Source of the DNA: Podocnemis expansa | Lineage: Eukaryota; Chordata; Testudines; Podocnemididae | NCBI GenBank assembly: GCA_007922195.1 | Contig: ML681963.1 | Location: 57,705,586 to 57,769,585, forward strand | Direction of reading: 5' to 3' | DNA length: 64,000 bases | Part shown: piece by piece, positions 9,483 through 22,250 of the stretch | How the letters are laid out: each line of letters opens with the position of its first letter | How positions within the stretch are numbered: the first letter of the stretch is position 1 | Translations under genes and position numbers: made by a program | The notes under the pieces: generated by a model | The model's database searches: none | What the model saw: only the letters and a program-made list of their open reading frames with translations | What the model was told of the DNA's origin: nothing

Positions 9483-11930
9483 CTGGGATCTAGGAAGGCT
9501 GGTATCATAGGAAGGGCAGGGTCTGGCTAGACAACAGCTGGGCTTGGTGACAGAGGGGTTGGGATGGGAACAATTGACCCCACAGGGTCTTCAACTCCTT
9601 CTGATGTGTCAGTCCATTAATGTCTCTAAAATCAATTGTTCTGGCTCAATTAGAGCAAGTCAATACCTTAAAAGTAGAATGCATGTGTAATCCCCAGTGA
9701 ATAAAGGATCCAAGGTTTGCTTTTATCCTCCTTCTTCCAAACTGACAATACGGAGTCTTGTTGGACATTGGTTATATCTACAAACTGTGTTACAGACTTA
9801 TTTTACTTATGATACTAAAAAACAGATACACAACATTAACTAACATATATTTTAAAAGCGAATTCAATTAATTCATTATCTATCTGTGCCCCTACACCTA
9901 GACTCTTCTTTCTACTCTTCAGTTTCTGCAATGATTTGACATGTTAAACGTCTAAAAAATTCTCCACAGCACTCATTTGTGTGTGAGAATTCAATGCCAG
10001 TGTTCTTTCGTTCAGCTAAGTCACATGGTAGAGTTTTTCTTCCCTGACTGACTGTCAACACAAATGTGCCTGGCACTAATTCTGATGCATCTGACTAGGA
10101 CACTTGCCATCTGCAAATACTGGTGTCAGTGAACAAGGTGTGAGCAAAGCCAACGGGAAAACATTTAAAAAACTCCAGGTGACTATCTAGGGACATTTTT
10201 GCAGTGTTCACTCAGCCGTAGTGAAATGTATATTGAAATGCAATAATGAAATAAACCACTGAACAAGTCTGCACCCAACCAACTTGAAAACACCAACTCG
10301 AAAGCGCCGTGGTTGTTGCGCTGCTCTGCTGCATGCTCACCCTTGTTATGCTCCAAACGTATTTCCTCCCTGTAACAAGAGTTTGCACTGCATGAAATGA
10401 AATGACACCTCTGTCCCTCAAAAACAAAAGGAAACAGCAAAGTTTCCTGGGATACTTTAAATCAGCTGGGGCAGGAAAAGGAAATCAGTCATGGTAAAGC
10501 AGAATCATAAACAGTTTTAAAAAATCCACTGAGCCATACTGACACTTTTAGAACCCAGTCATTTATGATGCAATAAACCTCCAGAATGTATTCTGTAGCA
10601 TATAAATCCCTCCTTTCAGTCTCTTATGTGCAGGCCAATGATAGGGGCAATATGTGGAATTAAAACAGCTGACATCATGAATCTGGGCTTTGTGTGTCTC
10701 TTTGTCCTTGATCTCTAAATGCTGCCCCTGCTAGAATTATTTTCATTTTTTGCCAAGCAGGCTGTGCCATGCAGTGATGGCAGAGTGCTCCTGGGACCTG
10801 ACAGATGTTGCATTCTTCACTGTGCCTGCCTGCAGTGCACCCATGGAAGCAACTGGCTGAGCTCCTTAGGCTTCAGCAATTTTTGATTTCATCAGGAGCC
10901 TCCAGCTCAAGCCGCTTCTTCTTTTCACTTTGGCACAAAAAGGGACAGGCTGGCACATTGGCTGCCTTCGTGTGCAGGCCTGGTTTATGCAGAGTTGTGG
11001 AATCTTGGCTTTGCCTAAATAAAATTGCTTTTGAAGCTTCTGTATTAATGTAATGAGCTCTGCAAACTGTTCCATCTCCTAAGGCATCTGAAAGCCCTCA
11101 GCTGAGCAAGAAGAAAGTGGGAGGGGCAATAAATCTCTTAAAATGGGTTTTTGATGTCAGCTCTGGTAGCCAAATGTGAGCCACTGTTGGGGATCTTGTG
11201 GGACACTGCTCTGCATTCTTCATACAGTCCATGGCTTATTTCACTTTCTACTCCTTGTGCTAGCAATTCTGGCCAATGCATTAGACTCAGCGGTGGACCC
11301 CTGAAAACTGCCTATAATCAGAAAAGAACCCTGCTTCCTTCTAGGGAAGTGAAACTTGCACTGAAAATCTGAGTTCTCCAACTACAGTGGGAGATGAAAG
11401 TTGGTAGGGGAACAACCCTGTCTCTAGAGTATGAGTTATGTAACTTTTCTGTTTACTTTTGCAATGTAATTATGTGGTTTGATGCCAAATGTTCCATGCA
11501 AGATTTCTTCATGAATGCACACAACAAATTCTACGTAATTACCATGATACCAGGTTTCTTGCAGTATCAGGTATGTGCACAGGTGTGAATCATGTTTCCA
11601 GGTATTGTACATGACTCGGGATCATCTCAGCACAGAGGCTAGAGAGATACATGAGAAAGACAATGCAAATTGAGCTCCCTGGCTTGGGTAAAACAAAGAA
11701 AATCCCCTTGGTTCAGAAGAGGAGAGGCAGAATGAGGTGTGAAAACAAATACAAACAGTGGGGCTTGTGGCCTGAGAAAGACTATCCTGAAAGCAACTTC
11801 AAAAGACATAAGCTATCAATATGGCCAGGAGGGCCACGACTGGCTGAACACAACCAGCATCCAGTCTTGTGAGTAAGAATGAGGAGAATAAACTAAGGAG
11901 TAATCCTGGAGTAGTGTTATTAGATTAGCA
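9483..11930. other. Unrecognised, mostly AT-rich sequence
   Basis: About 2.4 kb with no repeat family I recognise. It lacks tandem arrays, and no stretch pairs a good acceptor and donor around a protein-like frame. Confidence 0.4.
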
Positions 11931-11933
11931 TTT

Positions 11934-12158
11934 TCAGAGGGATAGCCATGTTAGTCTCTGTACAGCAAAACAATGAGAGTCCTGTGGCACCTTATAGACT
12001 AACAGATTTCTTCAGGCATAAGCTTTCGTGGGCTCCAACCCGCTTCATCAGATGCATGGCACAGATGCATCTAACAAAGTGGGTTGGAGCCCACAGAAGC
12101 TTATGCTCAAAGAAATCTGTTAGTCTATTAGGTGCCACAGGACTCTTGTTTTTATTAG
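11934..12158. mobile_element. Fold-back element, compact near-symmetric copy
   Basis: The left arm begins TTCAGAGGGATAGCCATGTT and includes GAGAGTCCTGTGGCACCTTA. The right arm includes AAATCTGTTAGTCTATTAGG and GTGCCACAGGACTCTTG. The arms nearly meet, around CGCTTCATCAGATGCATGG and AGATGCATCTAACAAAGTGG, giving a 225-bp hairpin with almost no loop. This is the compact subfamily that I know as extremely common in turtles. Confidence 0.8.
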
Positions 12159-12159
12159 A

Positions 12160-12840
12160 TTAGCATGTGTTTTATATCTTTTATTTGCTTGTGGTAACTC
12201 CTGAGTACTTTATTAAATGATTGTGCATTGATTTGCTATATACTCACTTAAAATAATGTGCTAATTAATAAACTAGTATTTGTTTTACCTAAACTAGTAT
12301 TTGATTTATCTATAATGTGTGAACTTTAGAGGGTGTGAATGCGTGAGGCTGGGCATATCCATTTCATTGATAAATGGATGGTCAAGGGTCTGTGAGTCTA
12401 CAATGATTGGAGGAAGGGTCCCAATCCCTGTAGGATGGAAGTTCCCGGTGTGGTATCTGGGGCTGGGGGTGCTCACTGAGGGACTGTCCCTTAAGTGGCT
12501 AGAGGGCACACAGGCACTGCCTGGGGCCCATTACATGCAGGAGGTCAGAGTGGGCTGACTCAGGAGTGAATTGTCACCTGATATAGCAGGGTAAGTCAGG
12601 GTTCAGGAGTGGGGATCAGGGGGTCACAGCAGCACACCAGATCAAATGCTGGGAGTGTAACATCACATCCATGTACAGTGGGAGATGAGGGATGGTGGGA
12701 GCACAGCTCTGTCTCTCCTGCTGTGCCCTGGACACAGGAACACTGGAAGAATGGGTGAGTGAAAAATTCACTGACTCTTTCCTACCTCTGCCAGTCTGAC
12801 GGTGACATTGAATGTGTCTGTGGGCAGGACTGACCCAAGG
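12160..12840. other. Unrecognised sequence
   Basis: AT-rich DNA, with CTAGTATTTG twice near 12275-12305, grading into mixed DNA. No family was recognised. Confidence 0.35.
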
Positions 12841-13265
12841 TTTTTCAGCGCCCTAGGTGCCTCTAATTTTGGCGCTCCGTGGGGGGTGGAGTGGGCCCAT
12901 CCAGGGGCTGAGCTCTACTCTCCCACCCCGACTATTGGAAAGCCCTCCCCACCCCCAGGGTGGAGCAGCTGGCCCAAGGAAGGGGCGGGAGAAGGGAGCC
13001 CAGCCTCTGGGCTCGCATACTCTGCCTTTGGGCTGGCTGTTCCCTGCCCTGGGGGCAGGGTGAGCCGGCCCTGTGGAGCAGCTGGTTTTGCGCTCACAGT
13101 TCCCCCCCAATGAAAGCAGGAGGGAGGGGTTGGAAACAGTGAGGTCATGGGGGGCCAGGGACAATTGCCTGTCTCGCCCCCCCGCCAAGGGTGGCTCTGG
13201 AGGAGCGCCCTTGGTGTCCCCTATTGCATGGCACCCTAAGTGACCAGCTAGGTTGCCTCTATGGG
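12841..13265. mobile_element. GC-rich interspersed repeat, unclassified
   Basis: The stretch is bounded by AGCGCCCTAGGTGCC on the left and GCACCCTAAGTGACCAGCTA on the right, which resemble inverted ends around a C-rich interior. I know similar GC-rich elements from turtle genomes. I could not find a target duplication, and the true ends are uncertain. Confidence 0.35.
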
Positions 13266-14457
13266 CAAACCAGCCCCGCCTGCAGGTCTTCAGTAGCTAT
13301 GGTTTGCAGGGAAAGGTCCCTACACGATAAGCGTGCCTGGAGAGGGAATAGTTTGCTGGGAACCTGGGTCTTTCAGCCATATTTGCTCCCGAGTGTTACA
13401 GCCATGTAACAATGCACCTCTTCGGCCAATATGTGCAACTGCAGCTATGTGCTGCACCGTTTACCAAGAAGCACCTTTCTAGGTTGGATGGGGGACACTG
13501 GGCATCTCTGTTCCATGATCACAATTTGCCAGGCAGGTGGGAAGAGGGTGCCTGCATGTGGGTGAGCCTCTGGAAGAACTCTGCCAGTGGTCTGTATCCC
13601 TTTTTTAAGCTTGCACACTGAACATCACTCAGCTTGCTATTATGCTCCAGACAGTGGCAAGTCATTTGTTTCCCTTCGGATTGCAGCTTCCACAAGGAAG
13701 GACAGAATGCTCAGACCTTGTCAGAGGAATAGTCTGAGCAACATTCATGTGGACACTTGATTTGGTGAAGTAATTGATCTGGCATCACCACGCAAAATGA
13801 ATTCAGACCTTCACACGTGATGCAGAGAAGCCGGAACAGCACGTTCCCTGTGCTCTGTGGGAGGTTGCTGTCATCAGGGTCAGGAGGAAGGTCTCTTATC
13901 TAGTAAATATTATGCAGTCAGGGTTGGTACCTTTCTGTAGCTTTGCAGCTTGGGCCATACAGCGAACCCTGTCTGTCTGTCTGTCTGTCTGGCCTTTCTT
14001 GCAGGTGGTAGGACTGACTTTGTGGTCTTTGCAGGAGCCAGGTACAGAGAAACATAAGCCCTCTGGAAGAGTTCAGTTAGCTGATTTGTCAATGTCAGTT
14101 GGTTTCAATAGTATGGCAAGCAATGTAGCCAGAGTGCAGGGTTCTGGCTGGGAAGAGCCTATTGTTTCAGATTCTGAACAGCATCAGATATTGCCCCATC
14201 CCTGGCCTGCTCAATACAGCCAGAGAAGATTCCCCCCTTGGTATTTGCACAGTTCAGGCAGCCTGGCAGGAGAAATAATGGTCTTCAGTGCTGGGGATAA
14301 GAGACCAAAGGAGACAACTGGCTGAAAGAGATGATGAAACTGTGGTGCAGAGGCATTAGGTGGGCTGGGAACAAAGGGCCCACAATCTGGGGCTGCCTGT
14401 GGCTGAGGAAGAGATGAGCTGGCAGGTGGTTGCTTAAGAGGATGGTGTGGAGGCTGT
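13266..14457. other. Unrecognised sequence with a short microsatellite
   Basis: A (GTCT)5 tract lies at 13971-13991. The rest shows no repeat ends and no convincing exon. Confidence 0.4.
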
Positions 14458-14974
14458 GGCTATGTCCACAGATACATGGTTAAATTGATTTTACTTATAT
14501 CGATTTGATAAAATTGATATAAAATTATTAAATGGATATAAGTTAAATCGATTTAACAGGTCCACACCAAAAAAACCCAGATCAAAATAGCATGCCCAGA
14601 CACAGGACTTGCTATTTAGATTCAGGAGAGGGGCACCATGGGAGGTGTGGCAACATGGTTCCCCGACTGAGCCATGCCCACACCCAATATATAGAAAAAG
14701 GGAAGCACCTGGGAAGGAGAAGGGCAAAAAGTGGTAAATCAATTTAACAGGTAAATCAAAATAACATGTCCTCACTGTGTTATTTCAAAATAACAATTTC
14801 AATTTAACTGTCATATCGATCTAATACTAGGTTTTATTATATAGATATAACTTTCCTTATATCGAAATGAGGGAGCTCCTCATTTCAAAATAAGGGAACG
14901 TCGTGTGGACCTACCATTTTTTAAATTGAAATAGCCAGCGTTATTTTGATTTAAACAGTATGTATGGACATACC
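14458..14974. mobile_element. PIF/Harbinger-like MITE
   Basis: The ends are GGCTATGTCCACAGATAC and GTATGTATGGACATACC. Inside are ATCGATTT and AAATCGAT motifs and a GC-richer centre (GCACCATGGGAGGTGTGGCA) very like the centre of the copy at 3663 (CACCATGGGAGGTATGGCAA). That shared centre supports one family. A clean TTA duplication is not visible here. Confidence 0.7.
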
Positions 14975-15617
14975 CCATGTGTGCACTGTTGTGGTGTCAC
15001 TCACGTGGCTAAGAGAGATTGAGGATAACACAGCCACTGAGGGCTACTCATCTCCCCCAGTGTACAGAATGTTACTGTTCTTAGTTTATTGCCATCTTCC
15101 AGGAACAAAACCACTTCTCAAGGGTTAGAGCTTCCTGCAGCACCACAGCAGGGATGGCGCATATTTCTCCCTGCAGAAGGGCTGCTGTGCGAGGGCAGCC
15201 ATCTCCTCTTCTCCCTTGCCAGAACACTGTCACCTTTTCCTTTTGAAGGGGACCATGGAAGCTGGCTGGCTGGCGGCAAACACAGATGTTTTCAAATGCC
15301 TGATATTTGTGATGTATTGATTCACTGAAAATTGTACATGCAGACAGACAGCATTTCAAAAGCATTCCTTGCTGGCAAAAGCATCCCCTACCTGGCTCAG
15401 AGAGGGCTCCATTCCCCACCCTTCTCCAAGGCAGGCAGAGCTTTCTGGCAGCCAAGGCTCAGTGCAGTTGGCTGTGCAAGACCCAGCCCAGTCCATGGCA
15501 CCCACCAGCAATCAGAGTGGGCTTTCTTCAGGCCTGCTGAGTGCTGGAGAGACCTTCACACCAGTCTCATTGCACGCGCAAAACCTTCTAGTAACAGTCC
15601 CTCTCTGTTTGCCCTCC
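14975..15617. other. Unrecognised sequence
   Basis: No family was recognised. An open frame of about 170 codons starts near 15369 and runs into the LTR that follows, so it is not taken as a gene. Confidence 0.4.
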
Positions 15618-15622
15618 ATCAC

Positions 15623-16229
15623 TGTCATGGAGAACCCAGAAAAGCCTCTTGGATCCCCTCTGTTCAAAGCCCACCAGGACTCTGCTACGGTGGAGCTTTC
15701 TCCCATTCACCAGGGTCTCCACGCTACCTGTAGCCAGCTTCCCAAATCCAGGCCCAGAGGGTCTGATCCTTGCTCTGTCTGGTCTCCCTTGGGGGGGGGG
15801 TTCCTCCCTCCACAAGGGTCCCAGCCGTCCCAATCAGCAGTGACACTCAGCCAGTGTAGCAGTCAGAGGGTTTATTAGCAATCCACTTTGCACAGCAGCT
15901 AGGACAGTTGGCTCTCAGATCAACCAGGAGGGCAGATAGTAAACCCCCAGGACAAGCCCCGGAGGTCCTGCCCCTCCGACCTCCATCTTCCTTCCTCCCC
16001 TCTCTCCCACTTTGTTCTCCTCTCTATCCAGCTGCCCTGCCCCTGATCTAAACCGGCCACAACCTGTCACCCCCAGGGGGTCCAGGTAAGGTCGAACTAA
16101 GCCTCCTCCCCCCTAGTGGTACCTATAGTTATCACACCCCTGTGTCCCATCACCAGAATACCATCACCAAAGAACAGGAACAGAAAAGAAGAACCACAGT
16201 AACCCAAGAGTTTTTCTTACTTCATCACA
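15623..16229 (-). mobile_element. Solo LTR, LTR-1 (copy B)
   Basis: On the + strand it starts TGTCATGGAGAACCCAG and ends TTACTTCATCACA, the reverse complement of the TGTGATGAAGTAA...TGACA pattern of copy C. The flanks are ATCAC and ATCAT (four of five). The length is 607 bp, the same as copies C and D. A poly(A) signal on the minus strand appears as TTTATT at 15871-15876. No gag, pol or env lies beside it. Confidence 0.85.
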
Positions 16230-16399
16230 ATCATGCCACTCACATTCTCACACTGTCTGCCCTCCTGTGAAGAGGGGCTGCACTGAGCTTGTCGGTATTG
16301 GAGTAGCAGCTAAAGACTCACCCTAGGTGTGGGGCCCTGGTGCACTGCGGGTTGCACATATGCACAGTAGATAGTCCCTGTGCTGGAACTCTTACATTG

Positions 16400-16990
16400 G
16401 AAAATAGCAGCTAGCTGACTGAACCATACCCAGGACCATCTAGCCCAGAGTCCTGTCTCCAGCAGGCTCTGTCTCCAGCAAGCTCTGGCACCAGCTGCTT
16501 CACAGCCAGTCAGAGAAGTAGGAAAAGCCACATTTGGCACTTATGGGATGGTCTGCCCCTAAGGAAGCCTCCTCCCAACCCCTGATATTTAGAGTTTGGC
16601 ACAAGCCCTGAAGCAAGTGGTTTTCAATCCCTTCCAAAATCCCTGCTCAGCATTCAGGATTCTAGCTGGATACTCTTATCTAGAGAGATGTTCAGTCCCC
16701 CTCTGTATTTTCTCAGTAGCCTCATGTGGCAATGAGTTCCACAGTCCAGTTATGAGTTATGTGAAAACCTCTTTCCTTTCTCAGTTTGGAACTGGCTATT
16801 TTCCAGTCTCATAGATGGTCTCTTGTTCTTGGGCTGTGGGAGAGGGAGAACTGGAGCTCCAGAGCTGCCATTATTTTATAGACTTTTATCATGACTTCTC
16901 TTGTCTGTCTCCTTTCTTCAGAACTATCCCAGTCTTTTCAGTCTCTCTTCATATGAGGAGTTTTGCAGGCTTTAGTTATGCTAGTTGAAA
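16400..16990 (-). mobile_element. CR1 LINE, 3' fragment
   Basis: CAATGAGTTCCACAGTCCAG, CTCATGTGGCAATGAG, ATTTTATAGACTTTTATCAT and CTCTCTTCATATGAGGAG are landmarks of the CR1 3' region as read on the antisense strand in turtles. Upstream, ATGGGATGGTCTGCCCCTAA and TTGGCACAAGCCCTGAAGC belong to the same consensus. Only the 3' part is present, as expected for 5'-truncated CR1. No intact reverse transcriptase frame remains. Confidence 0.75.
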
Positions 16991-16994
16991 CAGT

Positions 16995-17145
16995 TGAAGA
17001 CAAAGGGTGGGAGGAAAAGAAGTGGGTGTCCCCATTTTACAGATGGGAATGGAGACATTGAGAGTAAGTGACTCATTCTGGGACACAAAGGGAGCTCTTA
17101 AAGAGCTAGGACTAGAACTCAGATTTCCTGAAGCCCTGGGACGTG
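16995..17145. mobile_element. MIR-like ancient repeat fragment
   Basis: CCCATTTTACAGATGGGAAT, then GAGAGTAAGTGACTCATTCT and GAGCTAGGACTAGAACTCAG follow the order of the 3' half of MIR/CORE-type repeats. It is heavily diverged. Confidence 0.5.
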
Positions 17146-19660
17146 GCATAAGTATAATGGCAGCAATCGTCTCTCAAAAGACACGTTAGGACATTGCAAG
17201 TAATACTGGAGCCACAGCCTAAATCCATCAGTGCTTGAAATGAAGCTCTAGGTGTGATGCCTGTATCTGCTAGCTCAGATAGCGCAGAGAAGTGGGAATG
17301 AAGACTGAGGGGTTGGAGCTGATGGACTGAGCACTGAAGAGAGCACAGGCTCAGGGTAAGTAGGTGGGGGCTGTGCTCCACACAGGTGAGGATATGCCCA
17401 CAGTGTAAAAAACTGGATGATGAATAGCACACAGGGTTATTATGGGGACCATGTGCACGCCGTGATAAATAGAGTTGTAATGAATTCAGTGTTGTTATAA
17501 TGAATGCAGGGATAATGTAATGAATGTGCGTGTGTTGTGGGGATTAAGACACGGGGGTGATGAATATTGTCTATGTGCCATGATAAAAAGCCTATCTCCA
17601 ATACATACTTCCAAAAACTAATTTAAGACTGAGAGCAGCTTATTAAAAATGAGGAGAGGAAATTGCCAGGGATATATTTAGAATCCCTTAGAAGTTCAGG
17701 CAAGTGCTAGAAATGAAACCACTGTGTTTTGGGGGAAGAGGAAGAGATAGGTGGAGTGGGTTTGAGGGAAGAGGGCTGGGCTGGAGCCAAGAATGGAAAT
17801 GGAGTCTGGTTTAAGTGGGGCAGGTGGATTCCAGTGTTATGCAAAGCCAGCTGAGCTCAGGCTGCTCTGGTTGTACAAAAATCTGAGCACTGATTATCAT
17901 GGCTGCAACTGGGCATCTTGAGCTATGTACCCACCAGCTGCAGGAGGAGGAAGAGCTGACACCCAGAGAGTAATGGCCTGATACAGAGCAAATGGCAGGA
18001 GGCTCCGCTTAAAGCAGCTGCTGCTTCTGACCTGTTGCCCTCTCCCCATTTCTCACTCAGCAGACAGGCAGGGCTGACACGGATCGCTGGCTGTTTCTTC
18101 GCCATGCTGGCTGTAGCACGTCCCCTTTTGTTGAGCAGTCATCAGCCTGAGCATCCTGAACACAGTGGGATGGAAAATGAGCATCTCCTCCACTCCCCCA
18201 TTCATGCTTTCTATCAGCAGTACCCAGCACTTGGCAGACCAGTGAGGCCTGTGGCTCCTCTTTACCTTGGAGAAAAGCCCTTGTCACAATCCTAGCAGTA
18301 GCTGCACCTGCTGTAATACACCCAGGTCTCCCTGAGTTCCCCCTCAGGTGACAGGCCTGTGCCTTTGCTGTCAGGCAAGTCACCCACTCTTGGCCTGGCT
18401 TTGCACCCTGTGTGTGCCTTACATGTCCAGCTGGGGTCCAGGCGCTTGTGTCTCCTCCCTGTGGGGAAGCTATGGCCAGTGGCAGTGAATAACCAAAGTG
18501 GGGACAATGGAGCACAGAAGGACTGTACAGTAGCAGGCAGCCTGCCTTCCCCACCATCCTGCCATCCCAGAACGGCAGCCTCGCTGGGCCTCGCCTCCTC
18601 AGATCTCCTCAGGGGTTCCTGTGCTGGGTGCCCTGTGCCTGCTTCCCACTGGCACTCCCAGAAGAGCAGTTTTAAACCCTCCAGGGCATCTTGTGCTTCA
18701 CTGTTTGCTGACCTGTGTCCTTCCTAGCCAAAGCCCTTCTGATGGCTGGCCAGAGACTGTGCCAGGAGTCCTCAGGGCTGGCAGTGCCAACTGCTAGCAC
18801 CCTCCCTCAGCTCTCTGAAGTCGGGGATGAGAGGTGACCAGCTTGAACCAGCCTCTCTCTCCCCAGGGGCATTCCAGACGCTTCACTTAGTCACTAGTTC
18901 AAGCAAAGAGAACAGAGCCTGGCCCACAACTGCTGTCCCAATCAGCTCTGCGTGTAGCATGCCCCTCCATTCAGAGACCAACGGTTTCTGTTGGAGAGAC
19001 ACTGGCCTGCTTAAGAACCCATAATATGAATTGCCCAGAGCAGATCAGTGGGAACCAAAAGAATCATACTCACCATGTGGCGTGTTTTGCTCTTTTCCAA
19101 GCTCAGGTTTTGGCAGGAATTCTTTGCAGCTCCAAAAAGAGGGAGTCTTGTGCCACATTTCCCTTCTTGAATAAAATGAGGCAAGTCACCCAATGTCAGG
19201 TGTTCTCCAGCACCCAGTTCTGCACCTGAGTTCTGATTCTGCTTTGTATTAAATGCCCTGATGCAAGAGCTGGCTGTGCCATCCAACAACTGCTCTGCGC
19301 AAGTCCCTGAAGTCAGACTTGCCTTGTCTTGTCTCATTTTACCTCCCTTCATTTCCTGTGTCTCTGAGCAGTTTGTTCTGTGTGATGAAGCCATTAGATG
19401 TTGTAAGCACTAATAAATGCACTCTCACATTTCCTGTAGGGGGCAAACTGGCTTCCTCAGAACAGGGGCTAAGTATCACTTTTATCCTGTGCTATCATGG
19501 AAAGAATCCCCAAGCGCTATTGAAAATTGATGGCATTTGCTTCTGCCTCTTTATATTTTATTCTCTTTCATTAGATCAAACTAGTTTCTCTTTTAATGCT
19601 GGCCAACATGCCTTGTGGAATACACTGTGCATTATGCTCACAGATTCCTGCTGCAGGTAA
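17146..19660. other. Unrecognised sequence with a low-complexity patch
   Basis: At 17440-17600, GATAAATAG, TAATGAATTC, TAATGAATGC and TAATGTAATGAATGTG recur at intervals of roughly 20-30 bp, a degenerate tandem patch. The remainder shows no recognised element. Open frames of up to 166 codons at 18057-18557 have no splice context or domain. Confidence 0.4.
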
Positions 19661-21890
19661 ACAGAAGAATTATTTATTGTCATGGTGTTGGAAAAAGAAC
19701 ACACGCACACACACATAGAGCAGCCACATGCATTGGGTCTCAGTCATGATTGTACTGCATGGATTGGCTGGGTAATGACTGCATCGGTTCTGTTCATGTT
19801 GGATTACTTGGTTGGTTACTTGGTTACTTCCACTGGCCAGACCATCAAAAGGTATCAAGAGTAGCAAGAGTTTTGCCTGCTTTGGTGGAGGGTAGCTTAA
19901 AGACCCAGGCTGTGGAATCCAGGTAAGGCTGGGTGAGCTGCGAATACACTCACATGCCATCAGCAAAGCTCTGCTCTCTCCAGCAGGCAGCTGAAACATG
20001 TAGGGGGAACAGCTTGGCTTGTAAATGTTTAGTGCCCATAATGATGGGGTGGATAGTGCTGGTTAAGCACCCCACTCCCACCTCTATGAACACACTCCTT
20101 CCTGTGTGGTCCTTCCCATGCAATGCTCTGCACAGATGCCACAGCACTGACATGGCCCACTCTGCCATGCTAGGCTTATTTCTCCGAAAGGCACCATTCA
20201 TTTGTGTGAATTAATCATCAACTTGATACAGAGCTTTTGTGCTATGAACAATCTCTACCTTGTGCTACTTTTCTGTCTCTGAGTTTGGTCCCCTCTCTGA
20301 CCCCTACCTTTTAATGGTTATTTCCTGTACCATAACCTGCAGGGAACCTAGATTTACTACACGAGCCTTTCCCCTCCCCCATAGTTTCAGCTCAAATTTT
20401 GCTAAATTTTCTCTCTTTGTCCCATGCTGGAAGCAACTGGTAGGGCCAAGGGTGAATTAAATCTTATCTGTCGTGTGTTAGTAGGGTAGTGTCTAAGGAC
20501 CACAGTACTGGCCATTGTACAAAGAAAGAGCAGAAGACAGTCTTTGCCCTGAAGGCAAATGACAGTCCTTTGGGGGTGTAGAAAGGTGTGCATTCCCAGA
20601 GGACTTGCTGGTTCTTACCAAGGTAGCGGGTAGATGGGCTCTCAGGTACCACACTGCCATGGCTAGTACATGTCTGAGTGATGTGACTGGTCTCCCAAGT
20701 CACATGGCATCTGTTCCATGACTGAGGTTGTAACTCTGATTAAATAGACGTGTTGGGTGGGTGGCTGTGCTATAGAGTGAGTGGCAGAGTGTTGTGGAGC
20801 TGCAACCCCCAGCTCCTCGTCTGTCCCTGCTGCATGGCCACTGTTTGAACCCCCAGATGTCCCTGCATCAGACAAGCAGAGCTCATATGAGGGGCAACCA
20901 GGCAAGTCCCCCATCACGGACGCCAAACTCACAATAGGAGGAGTTCCTCTTCAGACATCTAAGGAAAAGCAAGCTAGAAAAAGACTGGGCCTCACTGGCT
21001 TGAACCACAAGCCAGAGTCAAGGAATGTTGCAAATATGCTTCCTACTCTATTCAGTTCTACCACTGGAAGCTCTGCAAGAGAACAGACTTGCCCTACTGC
21101 TTCCACATCCAATTCCTACCAGTAGCAATCCTCTGTCCTTGGTCAACCCTTTGCTGGCACAGGACAGCCAATGTTCTTTGGTGCCCCAGGCCAAGGTGGC
21201 GCTGTTTTCCCAGAGAAGTTATACAGCAGCCCATGCCAAAGGCAATGTGCCCACCTGGTCCGAGGTCTGTCCCAGCTCTCCCAATCGCTGGCTGTCCTAT
21301 CTTATGCATAGCTTACAGAAAGGAACCCATGGCAGATGAACCCTCTTGATAGAGAAACATTCCCAGCACATTTCTGTCAAGGTATTGGTTCCAGTGGAGT
21401 TTTCACCATCACTGATGCTGGGATTCCAAAACCAGCTGGTTTTCCAGTTTCACTAAAGATATTTCAAGATTAGAACTGGTATGGTGCGTGAGAGTAATGG
21501 AAAGTAGAACATTATGGTATCTACTTTGTGCCTGGAAGCCTGCCAGACCAAACTCCCCGGTGCGGCTTCTTTCTCCAGGTACCTGGAAATCAAGTTTTGA
21601 TCTCAACTATTTCCCTGGCCTTTTGTTCAATCTTGCTGTGCCATTTGCTATGACAGGCGCATTGAAAAGCAAGTTCATGTTCCAAATCTTTTCCTCCTAA
21701 GCAGTGTGTAACTACACCTGGCCAATGCCTCCAAGACATGGGAGTTAATTGTGTTCAGTCAATATCCAGAGGCATGCCAGCTGCAACAGATTTAAAGCCA
21801 GTCTGTGTGGGAGTGGGAAATACACCTCTATTATTCACCCTGGCTGAATGAGGTCTCAGTTTTATTATCTCCTGAAATAGCCAGTGCCTG
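19661..21890. other. Unrecognised sequence
   Basis: It contains a short CA-rich tract at 19700-19720 and nothing else recognised. A 114-codon serine-rich open frame at 20781-21125 has no acceptable splice borders that I could see. Confidence 0.4.
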
Positions 21891-22250
21891 CAAGGTTCTG
21901 ACTGAAGCCATTTGAAAACATGACAACAACCTCAGGACAATAGGTGTCTAATCTAATGAAGCCAGAATACATTAGCTCCGAGCTGCGTAAAGTGAGGAAA
22001 ATGCAATTAAAGCATTCCTGAGGACAGATGTCGCCCTATATAGGGAACATGGCTAGGAATGCATCTGCGGAAGCCTAATGAAAATAAATGATCTGTTTGA
22101 AATATTCCTCCAATCAATAATGGCTCCTAAACCACCCCCACTTTTCCCCAGCCCTCAGATACCTATTTTTAATGACAGTCACTTTGACCACCTGCTTAGC
22201 TGCATTTTGTGACTTATAAAGCAGAGGGGCTGGGATGGCTTAGAATAGCT
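21891..22250. promoter_or_regulatory. Candidate conserved non-coding block
   Basis: This repeat-free stretch holds AATTAAAGCATTCCTGAGG, a TATATAGGGAACATGG motif, CCTAATGAAAATAAATGATC and CCAATCAATAATGG. These TAAT/ATCAAT-type sites suit homeodomain factors. Position in a repeat-dense region and the clustering of sites are the only evidence. Conservation cannot be tested here. Confidence 0.2.

Noticed and set aside
13971..13991. (GTCT)5 microsatellite as a regulatory site
   Set aside because: A short simple repeat with nothing to suggest function.
18057..18557. 166-codon minus-strand open frame
   Set aside because: No splice borders, no start context and no recognisable domain. The length is not unusual for chance in this many frames.
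20781..21125. 114-codon Ser/Pro-rich frame as a possible exon
   Set aside because: No acceptor precedes it and no donor follows at a codon-consistent position. The length is within chance for the window.
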